54,625 nt of DNA from a bacterium (GTDB lineage Bacteria > Chloroflexota > Dormibacteria > Aeolococcales > Bog-877): positions 1 through 54,625 of the forward strand of contig JAJYPP010000018.1 of NCBI GenBank assembly GCA_021795235.1, written 5' to 3'. This document shows, one piece after another, positions 1-7,325 of the stretch (position 1 is its first letter; every line of letters begins with the position of its first letter). The translations under genes were made by a program, and so were the position numbers. The notes under the pieces are model-generated. The model was not told the origin of the DNA. It did no database searches and was given only the letters and a program-made list of their open reading frames with translations.

Positions 1-108
1 GCCGTCGATGACTGAGACGGTAAGGATCCGCTCGACCAGAAACGCTATCGGCACCCCGCCGTGGGCATCGAGGCGACTCATCGGCTCTTCTTCTATCCGT
101 ACGCTCAC
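1..108 (-). CDS. N-terminal fragment of a gene running off the left edge, possibly a GNAT-type acetyltransferase
   Basis: An open frame of 36 codons starts with GTG at 108-106 and continues past base 1. A GGAGG ribosome binding site lies about four bases upstream, which supports the start. The visible N-terminus has an EPMSRL segment followed by VPIAFLVERIL. This resembles the start of a GNAT family whose members begin with a short acidic segment and an IPIAF-like strand, but too little is visible for a firm call. The gene is transcribed leftward, away from the rest of the window. Confidence 0.4.
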   Translation of the reverse strand, partial: MSVRIEEEPMSRLDAHGGVPIAFLVERILTVSVIDG

Positions 109-199
109 TGCGCCTCCGTGCTTGCTCGTCTAGCTCATTTCCGTGCTGCCGGGTCGTAGTGACGAAGTCTGGACGCGGCGAGGAGAGTTGCGCCAGGGA

Positions 200-685
200 T
201 TACCTCTGATGGCTGGCGATCAACCGCCCTGGCCATTGATACCCGGCTACCCACGGATGGGGCCGTCGCCAGGCCGCCCGCGGCCACTGTCGGCCACCTG
301 GGCGTCCCCCTGACGGGGGGGCGAAGTGTCGGTAGTTGCACGCGGGCCGGGCACAAAGAAAGATCGTGTACGTCATGACCGTTTGGATTGTTGAACCCAC
401 CTCGCTGGGCTGGAAGCTGATCGCACTCTCGCAGGCGGGAGTCATGTCGGTCGAGTAGCAGGTAATGTAGTAATTACCGGGCTGCCCTGCCACTGGCACA
501 GGAGCTGAAGACGGCAGAGGAAGCGGTTGGATCATGTGAGCGCTCAAGGTGCGAATCGGCGTCGTTTGATGGGTCACGGCCGGGTGGGGTCGCGAGAAGC
601 CGATGTTGAGCACGAGCACAGCGGAAGCCGCCAGAATGCCGACCATGGCCGCCAGACGCCCGTGTACCCGAGGGACTGAGTTCAC
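200..685 (-). CDS. Putative secreted protein, unknown function
   Basis: The frame starts with GTG at 685 and encodes up to 161 residues. The first 32 residues have basic residues followed by a hydrophobic stretch (MVGILAASAVLVLNIGF), consistent with a signal peptide or membrane anchor. The middle contains paired cysteines (ITCYSTDMTPACES, LCARPACNY), typical of an exported disulfide-bonded protein. After about residue 125 the protein turns into low-complexity Arg/Pro/Trp-rich sequence, which suggests that the true C-terminus was lost or frameshifted. It is one of several small secreted orphans in this accessory region. No family was recognised. Confidence 0.35.
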   Translation of the reverse strand: MNSVPRVHGRLAAMVGILAASAVLVLNIGFSRPHPAVTHQTTPIRTLSAHMIQPLPLPSSAPVPVAGQPGNYYITCYSTDMTPACESAISFQPSEVGSTIQTVMTYTIFLCARPACNYRHFAPPSGGRPGGRQWPRAAWRRPHPWVAGYQWPGRLIASHQR

Positions 686-901
686 ACTGTTTGCCCTAGA
701 TCAACACATGAGGGGCCGCTCTGGGTAATCGTGCAGCGACTAGTCACACCGACGGTCATTGTAGTGCTGCTGGCTGCAGAGATGATCTGACTCCAGACCT
801 GTTGACATAGGTAGGCCGGGCACTGACACGTGAGTTCAGGCAGAGGCCGGTAGTGGGTCAGTTTCAATTGGTTAGATCTCCGATATGCGCTAGACTGTTC
901 G

Positions 902-1534
902 TTGCCTAGGCGCTCAAGGAAGCCTGCCGACCTGACCCGGTTGGCCGCCGCCATCTTGGACGAGGCCACGGACGAAGACCACGACCCCTACGAGGGGAAG
1001 AACCCCGCCGCCGTGGAGCTAGGCAGGCTGGGAGGGCAGAAGGGCGGGAAGGCCAGAGCGGCTAAGCTCACGCCGGAGCAGCGGTCGGAGATCGCCAAGA
1101 AGGCGGCTGCGGCGAGGTGGGCAGCGGTAAGCGAGGAGCCCGAGTTGTCCCCTTCCCCACCAGCCTCAGGCAGCTCTGGCATTCCCCCCTGTTACAGCCT
1201 CAACAGTGGTGCCCCTAACACTAGCAGCAGTAGCAAAAGGGGGAGGGGTTCGGGGAGGGGGTTGCGCGCCTGGGGAAGCGGGGGACAACCATCTGCGGGC
1301 ATCATCAGCTCGTCATATAAGCGGACCCCCCCGGCGACGACGGTGAAGACGTTCCCGAGAGGGTCCTTAGGTGGAGTCACCCACCATGGCCATCGTATGG
1401 CCCTGCGGGCTGTCTGTCGAGAAGTACGCCGCCGCGGGCAGGGAGATCTGGGTTCCCCGAAGTCGCTGCCCCGACTGCCGTCAGGAGATGGTCTTCTGGT
1501 CAGGGTACTGGCGGTACGTCCGGGAGAAGGATGA
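902..1534 (+). CDS. Small histone-H1-like basic protein with an odd C-terminal extension
   Basis: The frame starts with TTG at 902. The first ~75 residues (to about base 1120) carry the pattern NPAAVELGRLGGQKGGKAR and then a Lys/Ala-rich helix ending in AAARW. This matches a widespread family of short basic, H1-like bacterial proteins that normally stop near that tryptophan. Here the frame continues for another ~135 residues of Ser/Gly/Pro-rich sequence with no recognisable domain and runs into the start of the transposition unit. The native stop was probably lost when DNA downstream was replaced. The core is confident; the extension is probably not a natural part of the protein. Confidence 0.5.
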   Translation: MPRRSRKPADLTRLAAAILDEATDEDHDPYEGKNPAAVELGRLGGQKGGKARAAKLTPEQRSEIAKKAAAARWAAVSEEPELSPSPPASGSSGIPPCYSLNSGAPNTSSSSKRGRGSGRGLRAWGSGGQPSAGIISSSYKRTPPATTVKTFPRGSLGGVTHHGHRMALRAVCREVRRRGQGDLGSPKSLPRLPSGDGLLVRVLAVRPGEG

Positions 1535-2021
1535 ACGCCGACTGTTCATCCGGCGGGCCTGCTGCCAGCCGTGCGACAGGACTCATGCACTGCTGCCATC
1601 GTTCCTGCTGCACAGGCGGCTGGACCCGGTCCGGGTAATCGGGTGGGTCCTGGCGCTGGGAATCGGTGGGCTGGGGATGGGGAAGGTGGCGGCTCGGCTG
1701 GGAGTGCCCCACAGCACCGCCCGGGACTGGCGGCGACGCCACCGGGCGAGAGCGCCGGCGCTGGTTGCGGGTCTTGCCGCTCTGCGAGTGGAACTCGGTG
1801 ACGAGGTGATCAGCTTGCCCGGGGACCCAGAGCAGGCTGCCCTGGCTGCGCTGGGAGCCCTCTGGGCACCCCGGCAGGCTGTGGTGGAGCTCTGGGCACT
1901 GGCCAGCCTGGTCAGCGGCGGGGCCTGGCTGAGCACCAACACGACCCCGCTCTGGGCAGCGCTGGGAGATCGGCGTTTCATGGCTCCCAAGCCGTCCAAG
2001 CCGACCCAGGAGGTTGTGTGA
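1386..2021 (+). CDS. Zinc-binding helix-turn-helix protein (DUF6431-like) of the transposition unit
   Basis: This 211-residue protein has an N-terminal zinc-finger-like region (CPDCRQ, then CCQPCDRTHALLP, within residues ~20-65). A predicted helix-turn-helix follows (GMGKVAARLGVPHSTARDWRRR, residues ~95-120), then a leucine/alanine-rich C-terminal half. This combination corresponds to the family called DUF6431, which I know as a neighbour of DDE transposase/ATPase pairs. A role in end binding or target choice is inference. ATG at 1386 is preferred over GTG at 1371 because of the GGTGGAG sequence upstream. The stop overlaps the transposase start. Confidence 0.65.
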   Translation: MAIVWPCGLSVEKYAAAGREIWVPRSRCPDCRQEMVFWSGYWRYVREKDERRLFIRRACCQPCDRTHALLPSFLLHRRLDPVRVIGWVLALGIGGLGMGKVAARLGVPHSTARDWRRRHRARAPALVAGLAALRVELGDEVISLPGDPEQAALAALGALWAPRQAVVELWALASLVSGGAWLSTNTTPLWAALGDRRFMAPKPSKPTQEVV

Positions 2022-3364
2022 TGCCCGCTGACCCGACCGAGACCAGTGCTCTTTTCCGATATGCGGTGATTGCGGAGGCCCTGAACCCCCGCCTGGGGGC
2101 CAAAGAACGAGGCCGGCTGGCGCGGGAGATCGCCGCGCGGGTGCACACCATGCCCGACGGCAACCAGGTGATGGTGAGCCGCCCCACCGTGGACCGCTGG
2201 CTGCGGGCCTACCGGCAAGATGGTCTGCCGGGCCTGCAGCCGCAGCGGCGGTCGGACCAGGGGGCGATCCGGAGGCATCCGGAGCTGTTTGCGGAGGCGG
2301 CTGACCTGCGCCGCGAGCTGCCCGCTCGCAGCGCGGCCCACATCGCCGACATCCTCAAGGCCAAGCACGGGATCGAGGTGGCGCCGCGGACCATCCGCGA
2401 CCAGCTGCGACGGCAGGGGCTGCAGCGGGGCGCCCTGGGGGTGGATCCGGTGGTGTACGGGCGGTACGAGGCCGCATACCCCAACGAGCGTTGGATCGGT
2501 GACGTGCTGAGCGGGCCCTATGTGCCCTACCCACAGGTGGCCGACAGCCGCAAGGCCAAGCTATTCCTGCTCGTTGATGACCACAGCCGGCTGCTGGTGC
2601 ACGGCCGTTGGATGAGTCACGAGAACACCAGGGCCGGCCAGGTGGTGCTGCGCCAGGCGTTCGTCAAGCGGGGGTTGCCCAGCGCCCTCTATTTTGATAA
2701 CGGCAGCCCGTACATCACCGCTCCCCTGGAGCGCACCTGCGCGGTCCTGGGGATCCGCCTGATCCACAGCAAGCCGTACTCGCCCCAAGGCCGGGGAAAG
2801 CAGGAAAGGCTCAACCGGCTGATTCGAGAGCGGTTCCTGCTGGAGGCGGAGGCAGCTGGGATTGCGGATCTTGACGAGCTGAACGACCGCTTCATGGCCT
2901 GGGTGGAGACGATGTGCAACACCCGGGTGCATGCGGAAACCGGGGAGACCCCCATCGCTCGCTTCATGGCGGGCGGGCCGCCCCGGGCGGCCGACCCGGC
3001 GCTGCTCCAGGAGGCCTTCCGTTGGTCGTCCAAGCGGACGGTGACCAAGACCGCCATCGTGAGCCTGGCCGGGAGCCGGTACAAGGTGGATCCCGGGCTG
3101 GTGGGGAAGCGGGTGGAGCTCCGCTATGACCCCGAGGACATGACCAGCCTCAGCGTCTACTTGGAGGGCCGGCTGGTTGGGGTGGCGACGCCATTCGTGC
3201 TCGGCCACCACGTCCACCCCGCTGTCCCCCAGGCAGTTCGAGCCCAGCCCCAGCCAACCGGGATCGACTACCTCGGCCTGGTGCTCAAGGCTCATGACGC
3301 CGCCTTCACCGAGCAGATTGCCTACCGGAAGTTGGGTGGGCCCGACTTGGAGCCATTGGCATGA
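2021..3364 (+). CDS. DDE transposase, rve integrase core with Mu/TniA-type C-terminal domain
   Basis: This 447-residue protein starts with a helix-turn-helix segment (residues ~30-100, containing VSRPTVDRWLRAYRQDGLPGL). A second HTH-like region ends with APRTIRDQLRRQG. The integrase core follows: first Asp in WIGDVL, second Asp in YFDNGSP, catalytic Glu in GKQERLNRLIRERF, the usual spacing for rve/DDE enzymes. The C-terminal ~120 residues form a beta-rich domain (KRVELRYDPEDM, VYLEGRLVGVA), as in Mu A and TniA. It would cut and join the element ends, probably activated by the downstream ATPase. AGGAGG at 2008-2013 sets the ATG at 2021; GTG at 2018 is an alternative. All catalytic residues are present. 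Confidence 0.85.
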   Translation: MPADPTETSALFRYAVIAEALNPRLGAKERGRLAREIAARVHTMPDGNQVMVSRPTVDRWLRAYRQDGLPGLQPQRRSDQGAIRRHPELFAEAADLRRELPARSAAHIADILKAKHGIEVAPRTIRDQLRRQGLQRGALGVDPVVYGRYEAAYPNERWIGDVLSGPYVPYPQVADSRKAKLFLLVDDHSRLLVHGRWMSHENTRAGQVVLRQAFVKRGLPSALYFDNGSPYITAPLERTCAVLGIRLIHSKPYSPQGRGKQERLNRLIRERFLLEAEAAGIADLDELNDRFMAWVETMCNTRVHAETGETPIARFMAGGPPRAADPALLQEAFRWSSKRTVTKTAIVSLAGSRYKVDPGLVGKRVELRYDPEDMTSLSVYLEGRLVGVATPFVLGHHVHPAVPQAVRAQPQPTGIDYLGLVLKAHDAAFTEQIAYRKLGGPDLEPLA

Positions 3365-4179
3365 GCACCAGTCCTTCCTGGATCACCCACTTTGGGTTCG
3401 CCCACACCCCATTCACCAAGTCCATCGCCGCCTCCGACCTTTTCGCCCGGGCTGCCCATGCTGAGGCGGTCGCCCGGCTCGGCTACTGCATCGCCGAGGG
3501 CACCCTGGGGGTGCTGGTCGGCGATGTCGGGGCTGGCAAGACGGTGGCGGTGCGGGCGGCTGTGGCCGGTCTCGACAGAACCCGCCATCACGTGGTCTAC
3601 GTCCCCAACCCGGCCTTCGGTACCCGCGGACTGTATGTCGCCATCGTCGGCGCTCTGGGAGCGGTGCCGCGCTACCGCAAGCCGGAACTGATCGCCCAGA
3701 CCCAGAACCTGCTCGCCGTGGAGTCGGCCGAGCGCCATCGCAAAGTGGTGGTCATCCTCGATGAAGCTCATCTTCTAACCTCGGAACAGCTGGAGGAGCT
3801 CCGCCTCCTCACCAGTGCTGACATGGACACCACCAACCCCTTCGCCGGCATCCTGGTGGGTCAGCCGACCCTTGCCCAACAACTGCGCATGGGGGTGTTC
3901 AGCGCGCTGGATCAACGGATTGCCATCCGCTACACCCTGACCCCCATGGACCTGGGCGAGTCGGCCCAGTACCTGCGCCACCACCTGACCTTGGCGGGCC
4001 GCTCCGATCCGCTCTTCGCCGACGATGCCATTGCACGTCTCCACCGGGTCGCCAGCGGTCTCCCCCGCCTCCTCAACAACGCCGCCACCGCCGCCCTCAT
4101 CGCCGCCGCCGCCGAGGGCAAGGATCTGGTCGACGACCATTCCGCCAAGTGCGCCGCCGCCGAGCTCACCCGTGACTGA
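3361..4179 (+). CDS. ExeA/TnsC/TniB-like AAA+ ATPase, transposition partner
   Basis: This 272-residue ATPase has a Walker A motif (GDVGAGKT, near residue 57), a Walker B motif (VVVILDEAH, near residue 135) and a sensor-type segment (ILVGQPTLAQQL). The C-terminal helical lid contains ASGLPRLLNNAATAALI. The opening FGFAHTPFTKS is characteristic of the ExeA/GspA family, which includes ATPases encoded beside DDE transposases. By analogy with MuB and TnsC it should bind target DNA and activate the transposase. Its ATG overlaps the transposase stop by four bases, implying coupled translation. Confidence 0.8.
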   Translation: MSTSPSWITHFGFAHTPFTKSIAASDLFARAAHAEAVARLGYCIAEGTLGVLVGDVGAGKTVAVRAAVAGLDRTRHHVVYVPNPAFGTRGLYVAIVGALGAVPRYRKPELIAQTQNLLAVESAERHRKVVVILDEAHLLTSEQLEELRLLTSADMDTTNPFAGILVGQPTLAQQLRMGVFSALDQRIAIRYTLTPMDLGESAQYLRHHLTLAGRSDPLFADDAIARLHRVASGLPRLLNNAATAALIAAAAEGKDLVDDHSAKCAAAELTRD

Positions 4180-4549
4180 GCTCGGCGGCCCCTCGCGCCA
4201 ACTCCCGTGGAGTGACGATGGCATGCCGATGGTCTGCCCGGTCTGCCAAGGCCCTTTTGCCCCCTCCGGCAGAAGGGTCTACTGCTCCACCGCCTGCAAG
4301 GCCTCGGCGTACCGGAGAAGGCAGGGCGCCCGCGCCCCCCAACCTCTGCCGCCCATCCGTCTGCGCCGCCCACTGACCGTCTACGAGTGCGACTCCTGCG
4401 GCGAAAGGGCTGTTGGGGAGCAGTACTGCGAGGATTGCGGGACCTTCCGGTCTCGCGTGGGGATGGGCGGTCTCTGCCCCAATTGCGATGAGCCGGTCGC
4501 CATCTCCGACTTGCTCCCCAAGGAAGTGCTGCCCAGCGACATGGGCTAG
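4172..4549 (+). CDS. Small double zinc-ribbon protein, last gene of the transposition unit
   Basis: The gene starts with GTG at 4172, overlapping the ATPase stop by eight bases, and encodes 125 residues. It contains one treble-clef-like finger (CPVCQGPF...CSTACKASAYRRR, residues ~18-45) and a second pair of CxxC knuckles (CDSCGERAVGEQYCEDCGT, then CPNCDE). The first finger followed by AYRRRQ resembles small fingers found beside transposases and restriction genes. No enzymatic motif is visible. Its fixed place in the operon suggests a role in transposition, for example DNA binding or target selection, which is inference. Confidence 0.6.
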   Translation: MTELGGPSRQLPWSDDGMPMVCPVCQGPFAPSGRRVYCSTACKASAYRRRQGARAPQPLPPIRLRRPLTVYECDSCGERAVGEQYCEDCGTFRSRVGMGGLCPNCDEPVAISDLLPKEVLPSDMG

Positions 4550-5110
4550 GCCAGCTCCATTCCCTCCCGCAGCTCCTGCCCCGCGGTCAGCTCGTTGACT
4601 GCCGGCGACTGCTCCACGCTGGCCTTCCCACCTCGCCCACGCGCTGCTATACCCGCACTGCTGCAGGGCTCAGGCAACCGCTCCCATCTTCGATTGGCCG
4701 GTTAACCGCCAGAAATGGGAAAGCAGGAACGGCTCAACCTCGACCCAACTCCGAGTGGTCGGTTCGTCCTCACCCAAACCTGCCACTACATGGTCAAACA
4801 ACGCGAGCGCTAACACCCAGCTGATCGCCCGTTCCGCGAAGGCAGGGGACAGAGAGCGCCTCGGCCAGCTGCCCCGTTTGGCCGAGGCCTCCGCGCAGCT
4901 GGCGTTGGCCATGGGTGTGCTCCTCGAAGCCGACGAGAACCTGATACTTCGACAGCTGTGGACCGCCACCTCGACCTCGGGCTCCCAGAAGCGACGAGAT
5001 GACCCACGCTACTTTGCCCCTGGGGACAGCTTCGGGAGTACTGGGCCTACGAGGAGCGAGCACGTGGCCGCCAAGAACGGATCAGTCGCTGAGGCCACTC
5101 CGGGCCCGGC
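4550..5110 (+). other. Debris region without a confident gene
   Basis: No recognised gene lies here. A 119-codon frame at 4755-5114 (GTG start, plus strand) has a plausible helical middle (RLGQLPRLAEASAQLALAMGV) but no known family. A 32-codon frame at 4716-4814 begins MGKQERLN, and its DNA repeats a piece of the upstream transposase gene. Both look like leftovers at the downstream side of the transposition unit. Confidence 0.4.
4717..4739 (+). repeat. 23-bp copy of the transposase catalytic-Glu region
   Basis: These 23 bases match 2794-2816, inside the DDE transposase gene where the catalytic Glu codon lies, with one mismatch and in the same GKQERLN reading frame. Identity stops sharply on both sides. 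This suggests a relic of a related transposase gene or a short recombination tract rather than an intact second copy. Confidence 0.55.
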
Positions 5111-5533
5111 CTAGTCAGCACCCCTCCGAATCTCCTCTTCGCCAACGCCATGGTCGCCGAGGATCCGGGCTGCTACTCCATCGGTCGCCTGCAGCAGTCC
5201 AAGCAACAAATGGATGGTGTTGATGCCGCTCGTCCCCGATCTCACAGCTTCACGGTGAGCTGCCTCAAGCGCGATGCTGATTTGAGAGGGGCGTGGAGTG
5301 TGAAATTCTGGTTCGTTGGAGCCAGGCGGTGCTAGCGGTACCTCGTCTCGGACCGCGGCTAACTCAACCTGGGCCCTCGCGAGCACCTTTGCACCCGGTT
5401 GGCCCTGACTTCTCAATATGCCGATCAGCAGGTCGGTGGTCCAAGTCTCCGAGTGTCCTGCATCGCTGGACTCACGAGCTGCATACACCAAGGCAGTCTT
5501 GCCGTCGTCAGTGAACTCATACGGCGGCAGCAT
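5111..5533 (-). CDS. Stand-alone Clp N-terminal (Clp R) domain protein
   Basis: This 140-residue protein consists of two Clp-N repeats and little else: residues ~5-45 (FTDDGKTALVYAARES, TDLLIGILRS) and ~75-135 (ISIALEAAHREAVRSGTSGINTIHLLLGLLQ, with ARILGDHGV). In ClpC/ClpB this domain receives substrates and adaptors in front of two AAA+ modules; no ATPase part is present here. Free Clp-N proteins occur in high-GC Gram-positives, and their role is not settled. The ATG at 5533 is preferred over GTG at 5551 because the conserved fold begins right after it. Confidence 0.75.
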   Translation of the reverse strand: MLPPYEFTDDGKTALVYAARESSDAGHSETWTTDLLIGILRSQGQPGAKVLARAQVELAAVRDEVPLAPPGSNEPEFHTPRPSQISIALEAAHREAVRSGTSGINTIHLLLGLLQATDGVAARILGDHGVGEEEIRRGAD

Positions 5534-5562
5534 CGAGGGCGGCCTCTGCACACAGCATGAGC

Positions 5563-6120
5563 TTATGGACCCGAGACGGAGACCGAATGGCTGCCACTAC
5601 CGTATAGATAGATGTTTATATCGTAAGGCAATATGCCGACAACGGTCGGAATCACTGCGAAACCCTCATCTTCCCAGTGCATCGCTGCCGGCATCTTGAC
5701 CCCATTGTTCCATGTCCCGCAGGTAGTCACGGCGGCAAAGTCGCTGCTGCACTTGGGAGTGGAGCCCCACACGTAGGCGTACGTGCCGTTGTATTGCCAA
5801 TCGCCGGAGATTGTTGATCTAAAGGCGCTATTGAGACCTTCGCCTTGATCAGTGACCTGTACGTACTGAACTGTATATGCGTCGGGTGTCGGCCCATTGG
5901 CTGAGGGAGTGGGGGAGCCAAATATGACTTGCAGTCGAGAGTTGGGGAGTAGCAGCGTGTAGGTGCCGGCACCTGGTGGGAATTGCTGCGAAGCAGCACT
6001 ACTCCGCGGTGAGTCCGTCGGCCTAGTGGCTGCTTGGACAGCCCCGCCTACGCCGATCGTCACCCCAAGCGCCACGATCGCAGCCACCGCCCGTAGCCTG
6101 AGCCAGCGCATACCAGTCAT
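5563..6120 (-). CDS. Secreted protein, member 1 of a local two-copy family
   Basis: The 185-residue product has a classical signal peptide (basic start, hydrophobic core AAIVALGVTIGVGGA, cleavage after VQA near residue 30). The mature part contains GDWQYNGTYAY, one cysteine pair and a C-terminal IYLYGSGSHSVSV. The same landmarks recur in the same order in the gene at 14240-14773, so the two are homologues. The fold is probably an exported beta-sandwich; no known domain was recognised. GGAGGG upstream of the ATG at 6120 supports the start. It lies directly downstream, on the minus strand, of a transposase fragment. Confidence 0.65.
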   Translation of the reverse strand: MTGMRWLRLRAVAAIVALGVTIGVGGAVQAATRPTDSPRSSAASQQFPPGAGTYTLLLPNSRLQVIFGSPTPSANGPTPDAYTVQYVQVTDQGEGLNSAFRSTISGDWQYNGTYAYVWGSTPKCSSDFAAVTTCGTWNNGVKMPAAMHWEDEGFAVIPTVVGILPYDINIYLYGSGSHSVSVSGP

Positions 6121-6611
6121 CGTCGTCGACCCTCCTTGCAGAACTGCTTAGCGGGCTCGTCCTGACCGGCTAGATCGCCGCCGAGTCTACCACAGCCAGA
6201 GGCTGGCCTTGGGCAGCTGAGGGAAGTTGTTACACGCAGGCTGCGCGGCCCTGGAGCGACCCGGTTATCGTCCTCCCGAGGCCCTCTTCGGCATCCGGCC
6301 GGAAGGGCCGTTCCGAACCGCAGGAGGCGCCTCTCATGACTCGTGGTGAGAGATCGGCTACCCCCTCGACGCCGACCACTCGTGGCGTGAAGATGCGGGC
6401 GCGGGTCCCGGCGCGAGAGAGGGACTCCTGGGAGAGCCCGGCCAGGTCGGCTCTTGTCACGCAGTTGGCCACGAGCGAGTTGAACTTGACGGTCTTCTCC
6501 TGTGAGATCCACTGCTTCTGCCATACCGCTAGTCTGCTCCGCCGCTGGCTCTCTCCCGCCGTCGCTCCCCCAACTGTCCGAGACCCCCCGGCGCGGTCAC
6601 GCAGATCGACA
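6121..6611 (-). other. Mostly non-coding debris between secreted-protein gene and membrane-protein gene
   Basis: The only recognisable content is the Tn3-type transposase fragment listed separately. The minus-strand frame continues past that fragment to 6230 as a chimeric reading with no recognisable family, so I do not call it a gene. Confidence 0.4.
6458..6535 (-). pseudogene. Fragment of a Tn3-family transposase, C-terminal region
   Basis: About 26 codons read RLAVWQKQWISQEKTVKF and then NSLVANCV. This resembles the stretch just before the last conserved block of Tn3-type transposases, where the usual text is a KFN-LVAN motif followed by a helix. Homology stops abruptly after NCV and the frame continues as unrelated sequence. 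It is a relic, perhaps of the same Tn3-type element whose N-terminal piece lies at 10267-10575. Confidence 0.45.
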
Positions 6612-7010
6612 TCAGTGGCGAGCGAAGTAGAAGCCGAGCGCGGTACCGGTCAGCGTCACGACGGGGGAGAGGATCGCAGCCATCTCCACCGCGCTCAGAC
6701 GGCCGGCGGCGGCGAGGCCGATGACCGAGAGGACAGTGGCCGCCAAGAGCAAGAAGAGCCCCTTGGCCAACAGGCCGCGGGTCTCCTCCTGCGCGCGCAG
6801 GAGATCGAATGGCTTCTCCTCAACCCTGGTGCGTTGGAGGGCGACCCGGTTGAGGATGTCGGCGGTGGCCCCCCGCTGGCGATCCTCCTCAGTGAGGTCG
6901 ACCTCCTCCGGCGGCAGCGACGTCCCAGGTGTCAGAACACCAGGAGTGGCAGAGGGGTCGCCCGGGGCGCCTGAACCAGTGGCCGGCGGCGGGCTCCCGT
7001 CGGCAGTCAC
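6612..7010 (-). CDS. Small protein with two C-terminal membrane helices, partner of an RHH protein
   Basis: This 132-residue protein has a Pro/Gly/Thr-rich N-terminus (residues 1-35), an acidic then basic middle (~36-75) and two hydrophobic segments (GLFLLLAATVLSVIGLAAA and MAAILSPVVTLTGTALGFYF) separated by a short turn, ending FARH. Its ATG overlaps the stop of the ribbon-helix-helix gene by four bases, so the pair is translationally coupled. The layout resembles a toxin/antitoxin pair with a membrane effector, but nothing proves toxicity; it could equally be an accessory membrane protein of a mobile element. Confidence 0.65.
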   Translation of the reverse strand: MTADGSPPPATGSGAPGDPSATPGVLTPGTSLPPEEVDLTEEDRQRGATADILNRVALQRTRVEEKPFDLLRAQEETRGLLAKGLFLLLAATVLSVIGLAAAGRLSAVEMAAILSPVVTLTGTALGFYFARH

Positions 7011-7216
7011 CGGAGGAGCACGACCTCGCGGACGGTCTTGTCCGGCTTCTGGACAAGAAGGTGGCTCCCGTCCCGCCGCTCGTCGGTGACGTACTTCTCC
7101 ACAGCAATGGCGTCCTTGATCGCCTGGGTGAGGGTGATCTGTCGTTCGGCGGCGATCGCCCGGAGATCGTCAACCACTGACTGCGGGAGATTGACCGACA
7201 TCTTGACCAGGTCCAT
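7007..7216 (-). CDS. Ribbon-helix-helix (CopG/Arc-type) DNA-binding protein
   Basis: The 69-residue product opens with a beta strand and two helices typical of ribbon-helix-helix proteins (KMSVNLPQSVVDDLRAIAAE, then ITLTQAIKDAIAVEKYV). The second half (RRDGSHLLVQKPDKTVREVVLL) is a short beta-rich tail common in this group. Such proteins bind palindromes as dimers and often repress their own operon. Two inverted repeats overlap the predicted promoter upstream. It is first in a two-gene operon with a membrane protein. Confidence 0.75.
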   Translation of the reverse strand: MDLVKMSVNLPQSVVDDLRAIAAERQITLTQAIKDAIAVEKYVTDERRDGSHLLVQKPDKTVREVVLLR

Positions 7217-7274
7217 GGGGATCCTCCTCTAGCGCGTCAGCACCTGCTCAGGCCGCTTGACCAGCTAACGTATA

Positions 7275-7305
7275 GATGGTATCCATACACCATCTTGACG
7301 TCAAG
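7275..7305 (-). promoter_or_regulatory. Promoter with two overlapping palindromes upstream of the RHH/membrane operon
   Basis: On the minus strand a TTGACG -35 (7304-7299), a 17-base spacer and a TACCAT -10 (7281-7276) precede the RHH gene by about 60 bases. The -35 lies inside a perfect 12-bp palindrome, CTTGACGTCAAG (7294-7305). A second inverted repeat, GATGGT-8-ACCATC (7275-7294), spans spacer and -10. Repressor binding at either would block polymerase, consistent with autoregulation by the RHH protein. Confidence 0.55.
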
Positions 7306-7325
7306 GCCCAGTCCTCCCGAAGCGC

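Larger units (their letters stand above)
1386..4549 (+). mobile_element. Four-gene transposition unit (zinc protein, DDE transposase, AAA ATPase, zinc ribbon)
   Basis: Four co-directional genes have overlapping stops and starts (TGATG at 2019-2023, ATGA at 3361-3364, GTGACTGA at 4172-4179). They encode a zinc-binding helix-turn-helix protein, an rve-type DDE transposase with a C-terminal beta domain, an ExeA/TnsC-like ATPase and a double zinc ribbon. Transposase plus ATPase is the logic of Mu (A/B), Tn7 (TnsB/TnsC), Tn5053 (TniA/TniB) and IS21. The coordinates given are those of the genes: I could not find convincing terminal inverted repeats or a target duplication, so the true ends are unknown. 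Confidence 0.7.

Noticed and set aside
682-969. 95-codon minus-strand frame ending with a GTGA overlap onto the secreted-protein gene
   Set aside because: The N-terminus is antisense to the H1-like gene and shows no family; the overlap could be chance. The Cys-containing second half might be a remnant, but I cannot support a gene.
1190-1240. Possible left end of the transposition unit (TGTTACAGCC region)
   Set aside because: No convincing inverted copy was found downstream of 4549, so I do not mark transposon ends.
4755-5114. 119-codon plus-strand frame after the transposition unit
   Set aside because: Only the middle looks protein-like; no family, no ribosome binding site and a poor start. 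Mentioned only in the gap entry.
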